Source of the DNA: CAZIVP01 sp964542915
Lineage (GTDB): Bacteria > Calditrichota > Calditrichia > Calditrichales > Calditrichaceae
Reading direction: 5' to 3'
DNA length: 64,000 nt
NCBI GenBank assembly: GCA_964542915.1
Contig: CAZIVP010000003.1
Span: 1-64,000 of the forward strand
Position 1 is the stretch's first letter, and every line of letters begins with the position of its first letter. A model generated the notes under the pieces. The model saw nothing but the letters and a program-made list of their open reading frames with translations, did not search any database and was not told the DNA's origin. The position numbers and the translations under genes were made by a program. Shown in pieces: positions 1-5,561 of this stretch.

Positions 1-65
1 ACTCTTTCATTTGTAAATAATATCAACAAATTGGCGCCTGCAGCTTATGCGCAAGGTTGTTATAC
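1..65 (+). other. attC-like recombination site, 3' half (cut by window edge)
   Basis: The segment from about base 31 to 65 reads like the right half of an integron attC site: a GC-rich arm followed by GTTATAC at 59-65, which resembles the R' core GTTRRRY with one deviation. Its reverse complement partly matches the left arm of the attC-like site at 791-911 (shared GTATAACAA and GCGCCAA ends). The AT-rich gene that follows is therefore bracketed like an integron gene cassette. No integrase is present in the window, so this rests on sequence form alone. Confidence 0.45.
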
Positions 66-117
66 AAACTATACTTATAATTTTTATTTCAATCTCATTT
101 TAAACAAGGAACATAAT

Positions 118-780
118 ATGTTTAAACACTCATTTATATTATTATTTATATTATTATCCACTTTACTTGCAGATGATTCAAAAATAAATATTGGAATTTC
201 ATTTGGTCCAAATTACACTGAACTAAATTATGAAGAATTATTTGATCCTTGGGAAAAAACAGAGTACCAGTGTAATTATAATTTCAATTTCAATGCCGAA
301 TATTATTTTTATAAAAATTTCGCACTTCAATCTGGCCTGAGGTATACAACTATATCAAATAAAATTGTTATGGATAAAGAACAGAATGATCCGTTTTGGC
401 CAGATAGTACCATAATTGATTATTCAAACATATTCCATAAATATTTAAGTCTTCCAATCTTATTAAAATATAATCCGCCTTTTGTAAACAGTTTCTATGT
501 TATATCTGGTTTAGAATTTGGATATCTGTTGACGAGTTTTTATAATCAAACTATGCTTGATGGTAAAGAATATAAAAATGAAAAATTGGATGAACTAAAT
601 AAGTTCAACTTAGCTTACGATATTGGATTGGGTTATGAGAAGGAATTTGGTCATTTTATTCTAAATATTTCTCTAGTTTATTCATACGGATTACTGGTTA
701 TTCCCCACAAAGAAAATTATATAGTATCTTGGAAAACTAGAGAAATCTATTCAAAAGTTGGTATAAATTATAGGCTGTAA
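118..780 (+). CDS. small outer-membrane beta-barrel protein in an AT-rich cassette
   Basis: A 220-residue protein of unknown specific function. It has an N-terminal signal peptide (residues 1 to about 16, hydrophobic LLFILLSTLLA, cleavage near ADD). Alternating aromatic/polar strands and a glycine-rich IGISFGPNY start follow, and the last strand is GINYRL; together these are typical of PorT-like outer-membrane beta-barrels of FCB bacteria. The start is the ATG seven bases after an AAGGA ribosome-binding site. An open frame extends upstream to base 31 but runs through the attC-like sequence. Base composition is strikingly AT-rich compared with all later genes, which suggests recent acquisition. 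It sits alone between two attC-like sites and no promoter is evident. Confidence 0.75.
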   Translation: MFKHSFILLFILLSTLLADDSKINIGISFGPNYTELNYEELFDPWEKTEYQCNYNFNFNAEYYFYKNFALQSGLRYTTISNKIVMDKEQNDPFWPDSTIIDYSNIFHKYLSLPILLKYNPPFVNSFYVISGLEFGYLLTSFYNQTMLDGKEYKNEKLDELNKFNLAYDIGLGYEKEFGHFILNISLVYSYGLLVIPHKENYIVSWKTREIYSKVGINYRL

Positions 781-790
781 CCAACAGTTT

Positions 791-911
791 GTATAACAAA
801 AGCATGCAAGCGACGCCAAACGCGCCGCTCGCTTTGGCAGTTCAATTCAGGGTAGACAAGTTGGGCACATTTTCAGATATGGCAGGCGCGCCTGATGCTC
901 AGCCGTTAGAT
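791..911 (+). other. attC-like site (integron cassette recombination site)
   Basis: The sequence begins with GTATAAC (791-797) and ends with GTTAGAT (905-911), which fits the R' consensus GTTRRRY. Between them are imperfectly complementary arms: AAGCATGCAAGCG near the left end against CGCCTGATGCTC near the right end. This gives the folded single-strand architecture and 60-150 bp length typical of attC sites. Translations of this kind of element (MQATPNAPLALA) are often mis-annotated as proteins. The site separates the AT-rich barrel gene from the next small ORF. Confidence 0.55.
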
Positions 912-948
912 GAAGGGTGCCGCGCATGCGATAATTACGAGGAGCAAA

Positions 949-1197
949 ATGGAGAGTGGGCATATGCCGTGTCAAGTCGGAATAACGACACGGCCGGATG
1001 ATCGTATGGCTGAGTTGGAGCGTGAGGTTATTGGTTTAACAAACTGGAGGAGTATCGGCAGTTATCCAACAAGGCAGCACACCCAGGACCATGAGGATCG
1101 CTATGCTCGGCAAACTGGCTGCCAAGCGTCCCATGGTAGGCCTGACACACCGGATACATGGTACGTCTACCGCTTTGATTACACACCAAAGAGATAG
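949..1197 (+). CDS. small conserved hypothetical protein, probable second cassette ORF
   Basis: An 82-residue protein of unknown function. From memory it resembles a widespread family of small proteins starting MPCQVGITT, with a conserved NW near the middle, a GC dipeptide and a WYVYRFDY end. The reading frame, a GAGGAG ribosome-binding site four bases before the chosen ATG, and the position directly after the attC-like site support a real gene. An internal ATG at codon 6 (MPCQVGITT) is an alternative start. It has no signal peptide or membrane segment and is probably a small cytoplasmic protein. No clear attC-like site follows it, so whether it is a true cassette is undecided. Confidence 0.5.
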   Translation: MESGHMPCQVGITTRPDDRMAELEREVIGLTNWRSIGSYPTRQHTQDHEDRYARQTGCQASHGRPDTPDTWYVYRFDYTPKR

Positions 1198-1737
1198 GGG
1201 CGAGTGTGGCTGGAAGAGGCAACGAAATAAGAACGTTTCTGTCTATACACACGACGGCGAAGAACGGAAAACCGTTCCCTTCTACGCATCCAATATCGAC
1301 CAACAGGCCGTTTGTTGTCGTACCCTTCTCGGAGCTCTTCCAATCGTTCCCGATCCTCCGGTAGAAAAGCAAGCATTTCATGAAGGAAGCGCTATCCGCC
1401 TCATTCCTCTTTTCTCTTTACGCTTTTCTATTATCTTTATCCCTGTCCATCTGTGATTCATTCTTTCTTCCTCTGTGTTCTCGGCGTCCTCGGCGGTTCG
1501 GCATTCTTACCACCTCATCCCAAACTCTTCCCTCCCGAATCTTCGGGACAGAGAACGGCTTATGCCGTGGATTCCTGCTTACGCGGGACTGCCCCCTTGT
1601 TGTGTTGATTGCTACTTAGATGAGGCCCGGGCTTTACGCTGAATTTATTTCAACTATTTCCTCTTTTCTGTTTACTCTTTACTCACTCCCGGCTTTTTCC
1701 TTTTAGCTTTTTCTTTTTTACTTCCTCCCAGCGGCTC
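1198..1737. other. gene-poor stretch after the cassette region
   Basis: I see no convincing gene here. Several overlapping open frames exist on both strands (for example minus-strand 1179-1376), but none has a family resemblance or a good ribosome-binding site. The right part is pyrimidine-rich on the plus strand and carries one copy of a dispersed repeat at 1461-1505. It may be remnant or integration-scar DNA. Confidence 0.4.
1461..1505 (-). repeat. dispersed intergenic repeat, copy A
   Basis: On the minus strand this reads GAACCGCCGAGGACGCC followed by GAGAACACAGAGGAAG. It closely resembles minus-strand segments at 9441-9478 and 9541-9576, sharing the order GAACCGC, then CACAGAG-like and ACGCAGAG-like units. 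Such low-information repeats are scattered between genes in many bacteria and are often translated into arginine-rich false proteins. A shorter degenerate match is visible around 21281. Confidence 0.55.
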
Positions 1738-1781
1738 TTGACTTTTAAATAATAATGATTATCTTTTAGCAATCATTATTA
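1738..1781 (+). promoter_or_regulatory. perR promoter with overlapping PerR/Fur-type operator
   Basis: A perfect 11-base inverted repeat, TAATAATGATT (1750-1760) and AATCATTATTA (1771-1781) with a 10-base spacer, lies just upstream of the Fur-family gene. It resembles PerR/Fur boxes. A sigma-70-like promoter, TTGACT (1738) then 16 bases then TATCTT (1760), overlaps it, so a bound regulator would cover the -10 element. Autoregulation of the downstream gene is inferred. Confidence 0.6.
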
Positions 1782-1799
1782 ATAAAGAACGAACAAACG

Positions 1800-2234
1800 A
1801 TGGTAACCCAAGCTAAAATAGACGCGTTTGTCGAACAGTGCCGGCGCAAAAATCTCAAAGTAACCCCGCAGCGGCTGGCGATCTATAAAGCGTTAGTACA
1901 GGACGGATCGCACCCCAATCCCGAAACGATCTATGCGCGCATCAAAGACGCCTATCCGACGATCTCGTTCGCAACCGTCTATAAAACGCTGGAAACCTTC
2001 GAAAACCACGGCATTATTTCCCGTGTCACCAACTTGCACGAAACGGCGCGGTACGATCCCGAAATCGACCACCACCACCACATCATTTGCGTGCGCTGTA
2101 AAAAGGTGATCGATCTGTTCGATGAAACATTAAACCGGTTACCCGTTCCCAGTGCAGTAACCGCTTCGAATAACCTGATCAATTTCAGCGTCCATTTTAA
2201 CGTCATCTGCGAAGAATGCCGGAATAAACAATAA
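1800..2234 (+). CDS. perR: Fur-family peroxide-stress/metal regulator, PerR-like
   Basis: A 144-residue winged-helix transcription factor of the Fur family. The N-terminal DNA-binding part (about residues 1-83) contains TPQRLAIYKAL and the recognition helix region SFATVYKTL. The dimerization part carries two CxxC pairs (C97/C100 and C137/C140) expected to hold structural zinc. The regulatory metal site is suggested by H38, D86, H91, H93 and D105; an aspartate at the last position is the PerR-type choice, where Fur usually has glutamate. PerR proteins sense hydrogen peroxide by metal-catalysed histidine oxidation and derepress oxidative-stress genes. The operator-like palindrome upstream implies autoregulation, and the ferritin-like gene 90 bp downstream is a logical target. 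Confidence 0.85.
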   Translation: MVTQAKIDAFVEQCRRKNLKVTPQRLAIYKALVQDGSHPNPETIYARIKDAYPTISFATVYKTLETFENHGIISRVTNLHETARYDPEIDHHHHIICVRCKKVIDLFDETLNRLPVPSAVTASNNLINFSVHFNVICEECRNKQ

Positions 2235-2249
2235 TTTTTTTGGTTTCTA

Positions 2250-2270
2250 TGAATAATTATTATTACATAA
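2250..2270 (+). promoter_or_regulatory. possible second PerR/Fur box upstream of the DPS-like gene
   Basis: An AT-rich near-palindrome, GAATAATTATTATTA, contains the perfect 10-base palindrome AATAATTATT (2252-2261). It resembles the arms of the operator upstream of perR and the PerR box shape TTATAATNATTATAA. It is about 65 bases before the DPS-like start codon. Being simple AT-rich sequence, it could be coincidental. Confidence 0.35.
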
Positions 2271-2324
2271 CAATAAATTTCCCACCAACCAACCAAACGA
2301 ATCACTTAAACAAAGGAGGCACTT

Positions 2325-2876
2325 ATGGCCAAAGTAGCACGCGAGATGGTCGAAAAGGCCGGCGTCGATGTGGATAAGCTTTTAAAACTGCTGGTAAGCA
2401 ACGCCGCCGCCGAATTAACCACATTTTACTATTACACGATCCTGCGCGTCAACCTGATCGGTCTTGAAGGCGAAGGCATTAAACCCATTGCCGAGACGGC
2501 GCGCATCGAGGATCGCAACCACTTCGAGGCGTTAGTACCGCGCATTTATGAACTGGGCGGCGAACTGCCGAGCGACATGAATGAATTTCATGATATTTCA
2601 GCCTGCCCGCCGGCCAAACTGCCGGATAATCCGCGCGACGTCAAGGCCATGCTGAAGGTACTGGTCGAAGCGGAACGCTGTGCGGTACGCGGTTATACCG
2701 AAATCTGTAACATGACCGCGGGTAAAGATCACCGCACCTACGAATTGAGTTTAGCCATTCTGAACGAAGAGGTTGAACACGAATCCTGGTTCGCCGAATT
2801 TCTGGGCGAAGGTCCCTCCGGACACTTTCTGCGCCAGGGCGAAACCTCGCCGTGGGCTTCAAAATTCTTCAAATAA
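2325..2876 (+). CDS. DPS-like ferritin (thioferritin-type), iron storage and peroxide protection
   Basis: A 183-residue four-helix-bundle ferritin-like protein. Likely diiron ligands are E30, E62 with H66, a glutamate near 115-117, and E149 with H152 (motif EEVEHES). A pair of cysteines, C119 and C128 (C-x8-C, in AERCAVRGYTEICN), sits next to the helix-C ligand. This is the signature of the DPS-like or thioferritin subfamily described in archaea and Bacteroides. These proteins oxidise ferrous iron with peroxide and store it in 12-mer shells in the cytoplasm. The gene has a very strong AAAGGAGG ribosome-binding site, follows a PerR-type regulator and ends before a clear terminator, so it is probably a PerR-controlled single gene. 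Confidence 0.8.
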   Translation: MAKVAREMVEKAGVDVDKLLKLLVSNAAAELTTFYYYTILRVNLIGLEGEGIKPIAETARIEDRNHFEALVPRIYELGGELPSDMNEFHDISACPPAKLPDNPRDVKAMLKVLVEAERCAVRGYTEICNMTAGKDHRTYELSLAILNEEVEHESWFAEFLGEGPSGHFLRQGETSPWASKFFK

Positions 2877-2897
2877 ACACAGCCGGGTGGGAACGTG

Positions 2898-2925
2898 AGC
2901 CGGTCCGCTTGGGCCGGCTTTTTTT
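2898..2925 (+). terminator. rho-independent terminator after the DPS-like gene
   Basis: AGCCGG, a 10-base loop, CCGGCT, then a run of seven T. It closes the plus-strand transcript before the convergent molybdenum-enzyme operon. Confidence 0.85.
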
Positions 2926-2955
2926 AATATATTGCAGTATTGGTGTTAAAATGTT

Positions 2956-3576
2956 TCACTGCGATTCAATGCGTTTCAGATCGTCGCGCGTATCGATATC
3001 TTCTAAAATACCTCTGTCGTCCACTTCCAACGTAACGATATGCGTTTGGTAGGTCTTTAAAAGGCGGTTCAAACGTTCCGTTGGCGACGCCTTACGAATC
3101 GCCTGAATGAGCCATGCCGGCAGGTAAACGGGATGACCGTTTTGTCGGCGATGCGTTGGGATCACGATCTGGTCGGGATGGGAGCGCGCCGTTTGCATGA
3201 TCCGGCGATAGGTGCCCTCAAGCAAATGCGGCTGATCCACCAGGCATACAAGGACGCCCTTAACGGAATCCTGTATGGCATTGACGCCGGTTTGCAGCGA
3301 GGAAAACTGGCCGTGTTGGGGATGTTCATTAATAACAATTTGAGCCGCATTTATGGGCGGCAGTTGTTTGCGTATATTTGAAGCGTCGTAACCCAGGACC
3401 AAACAAATAGGAGATAATTGCGCTTTATGCAGTGATGCGATAATCCGCTGAATGAAAGGCTTGCCCTGAAAGGATTGCAGGACTTTCGCTTCGCCGAATC
3501 GTTGTGAACGGCCGCCTGCAAGGATAACCGCTGCAATTTCCGGCTCCGCTTGATTTACCTTTGCTTTACGCGCCAT
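2956..3576 (-). CDS. mocA: molybdenum cofactor nucleotidyltransferase (MocA/MobA-like)
   Basis: A 206-residue GT-A fold nucleotidyltransferase. The N-terminal motif AAVILAGGRSQRFGEAK (about residues 15-31) is the NTP-binding signature, and LVDQPHL near residue 111 supplies the metal-binding aspartate. MocA transfers CMP to molybdopterin to make the cytosine dinucleotide form used by aldehyde oxidases of the xanthine-oxidase family; MobA makes the guanine form. Because the gene closes an operon encoding a PaoABC-type enzyme and XdhC, the CTP-using MocA role is the better guess. Nearest neighbour is xdhC, 22 bp upstream, in the same direction. No strong ribosome-binding site is seen. Confidence 0.8.
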   Translation of the reverse strand: MARKAKVNQAEPEIAAVILAGGRSQRFGEAKVLQSFQGKPFIQRIIASLHKAQLSPICLVLGYDASNIRKQLPPINAAQIVINEHPQHGQFSSLQTGVNAIQDSVKGVLVCLVDQPHLLEGTYRRIMQTARSHPDQIVIPTHRRQNGHPVYLPAWLIQAIRKASPTERLNRLLKTYQTHIVTLEVDDRGILEDIDTRDDLKRIESQ

Positions 3577-3598
3577 AATCGTGAACGACGCCCATCCG

Positions 3599-4423
3599 TT
3601 ATGTTTTTGCGCCGCTCGCCGTCGATGAATGCGGCTGCATTTTCATGGCGAGACGACCGGTCTCCGTCCCGCTGCGCACCGCAATCATTTCCGCCAGGAT
3701 GCTCACGGCGATTTCGAACGGCGTTTCGGCGCCGATGTTCAACCCGATCGGTGCATGTACATTCGCTAAGGCTTCATCCGTTACACCGTTGTCTTTCAGA
3801 TCGTTAAACGTCTTGCGCACCTTGTGTTTACTTCCGATCATGCCCAGATAAGCCGCGGGTTGATCCAGACATCCTGCGAGAATTTCGGCGTCGTGTTGAT
3901 GCCCGTGCGTCACAATCACGACAAAACTATGTTCGTCGAAGACCAGATGTTTCAGGCTTTCCCGGTAAGGCCCGCTTTCGATGCGTTCCGCCATGGGAAA
4001 GAGGGTTTCATTGGCGTATTCGGGTCGGTCGTCAACCACCGTAACCGCAAATCCCGCCTGATGCGCCAGAGGCGCCAGCGCCTGTCCCACATGGCCGCCG
4101 CCGAACAGAATCAGGCGGTCGCTGCGGCCGAGGGATTCGAACATCACTTCCACGCGTCCGCCGCACGCCATGTCATTATTTTCGGTAAGGTCGAACCATT
4201 GCCGTTTCAACGTTTTTTGGTTCAGCAATTTTTGGGCTTCTTCGATGGCTTCAAATTCCAGTTTACCGCCGCCCACCGTACCGATGGTTTTGCTGTCTTC
4301 GAACACCAACATTTTACTGCCGGGTTGCCGAGGTACTGATCCCTGTACCTCAATCAGAGTTACGAGCACCACTGCCCTGCCCTGTTTTATCGCTTCGGCC
4401 AATGCATCGTACAATCGCTTCAT
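3599..4423 (-). CDS. XdhC/PaoD-type molybdenum cofactor insertion chaperone
   Basis: A 274-residue protein of the XdhC/CoxI family. The N-terminal XdhC domain carries GSVPRQPGSKML and the cysteine motif ACGGRVEV (C87) proposed to take part in cofactor sulfuration or binding. The C-terminal Rossmann domain begins LILFGGGHVGQAL (about residues 104-116). Members bind matured Mo cofactor, mediate exchange of the oxo for the sulfido ligand and insert it into xanthine-dehydrogenase-family apoenzymes. It lies between mocA and the FAD subunit gene in one operon, which fits a PaoD-like job for this oxidoreductase. Confidence 0.87.
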   Translation of the reverse strand: MKRLYDALAEAIKQGRAVVLVTLIEVQGSVPRQPGSKMLVFEDSKTIGTVGGGKLEFEAIEEAQKLLNQKTLKRQWFDLTENNDMACGGRVEVMFESLGRSDRLILFGGGHVGQALAPLAHQAGFAVTVVDDRPEYANETLFPMAERIESGPYRESLKHLVFDEHSFVVIVTHGHQHDAEILAGCLDQPAAYLGMIGSKHKVRKTFNDLKDNGVTDEALANVHAPIGLNIGAETPFEIAVSILAEMIAVRSGTETGRLAMKMQPHSSTASGAKT

Positions 4424-4452
4424 ATTCAGATATATCCCACTCGTTCAGACAG

Positions 4453-5433
4453 TTACGCCGCAGTGAGCTGTCTTAAAATACGTTTTAACAGATTGCGCGC
4501 CAACGGTACTTTGTATCCGTTTTGTGCCAGCGGCAGAGCGTCCTGAAAGGCTGAACCGGCCAACCGTTCAATGGCCCCGCCGTCGATGGTCAAACCGTTC
4601 AGCGTCTCATTGATCGTCGATTCTTCCCAGGGCTTGGGCGCTACGCCTCCAAAGGCCGTCTTGCCTTCCACAATGCGATTGCCCCTCTTGCGGATACGAG
4701 CGGCAACGCTCACCACGGCAAAATCCCAGGCATCGCGTTCTTTAAATTTGATATAAGCGCTGCGGGTATCGGCTGGCAATTCCGGGACATGAATTTCGGT
4801 CACAATTTCATTGGGCTTCAGGATGTTTTCCCGCAAAATATCCTCTTCCGGCAATACAAAAAAATCGTTTAATGCAGCCTCGCGGCTGCCTGATTCGGAA
4901 GTAATGGCGACCCGGGCGTCGAGCGCCAGCAGCGCTACCGCCAAATCCGATGGATGCACGATGAAGCACGGCCCGCCGCCAACGATGCAATGGTACTTGT
5001 TTTGGCCGTCCGCAGCGTAACATAAATCGCCGCCCTTACGCAGGCAGTCGAAATCGCCGCGAAAGTACCAGCATCGCGGACGCTGGCAAAGATTGCCGCC
5101 GATGGTTCCCTGGTTGCGTAACTGAGGCGAAGCCGTTTCGTGCGCGGCCTGCGCCAGAACGGGATATTTTTCATTAATAACGGCGTTGGAGGCAATATCG
5201 GATATGGTAACCATGGCGCCGATGCTCAATCCTTTTCCGCCGTAATACGCGATGCTGTCGAGTCCCTCTATACTCTTTAGATTCACCAGATGAGCGGGTT
5301 CTTCAATGTGGTGTTTCATCATTCCCAGAATATCCGTACCGCCGGCATTCAATAATGACGCCTGCCAGTCATCGCCTAATAGCCGACTGGCCTCCTGTAA
5401 ATTTTGCGGCTGATGATAGCTAAATGGTTTCAT
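4453..5433 (-). CDS. paoB: aldehyde oxidoreductase FAD subunit with extra Fe-S cluster (PaoB-like)
   Basis: A 326-residue FAD-binding subunit of the xanthine-dehydrogenase family. FAD-contact motifs are LLNAGGTDIL (about 27-36) and the TIGGNLCQ region (110-117). A cysteine-rich insertion follows (C116, C121, C130, C138, C149). This is the hallmark of the branch that binds an additional [4Fe-4S] cluster, as in E. coli PaoB and 4-hydroxybenzoyl-CoA reductase beta. It passes electrons from the Mo/2Fe-2S subunits through FAD to an acceptor. It follows paoC by 128 bp and precedes xdhC by 29 bp. It has no signal peptide of its own and is probably exported in complex with the Tat-bearing small subunit. 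Confidence 0.88.
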   Translation of the reverse strand: MKPFSYHQPQNLQEASRLLGDDWQASLLNAGGTDILGMMKHHIEEPAHLVNLKSIEGLDSIAYYGGKGLSIGAMVTISDIASNAVINEKYPVLAQAAHETASPQLRNQGTIGGNLCQRPRCWYFRGDFDCLRKGGDLCYAADGQNKYHCIVGGGPCFIVHPSDLAVALLALDARVAITSESGSREAALNDFFVLPEEDILRENILKPNEIVTEIHVPELPADTRSAYIKFKERDAWDFAVVSVAARIRKRGNRIVEGKTAFGGVAPKPWEESTINETLNGLTIDGGAIERLAGSAFQDALPLAQNGYKVPLARNLLKRILRQLTAA

Positions 5434-5561
5434 GGCGTTGTTCTCATATGTTTGTATGTATTCATTTGATTTAACGTTTCCTTACTGCTTTGCGGTACTT
5501 CGCTTCCCCCTCTTTACTGCCCATAAATAATCGTTTACCTTTTTACTTTTATCTTTCCTGC

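Noticed and set aside
31..117. N-terminal extension of the first gene in the same frame
   Set aside because: It translates the attC-like arm and has no ribosome-binding site; the signal peptide begins at the ATG at 118.
789..1001. Open frame starting MYNKSMQATPNAPL
   Set aside because: It is a translation of the attC-like site, a known source of false proteins, and overlaps the better-supported ORF at 949-1197.
1028..1381. Two minus-strand open frames in 1028-1381
   Set aside because: No family resemblance and no clear ribosome-binding site; they overlap the plus-strand small ORF.
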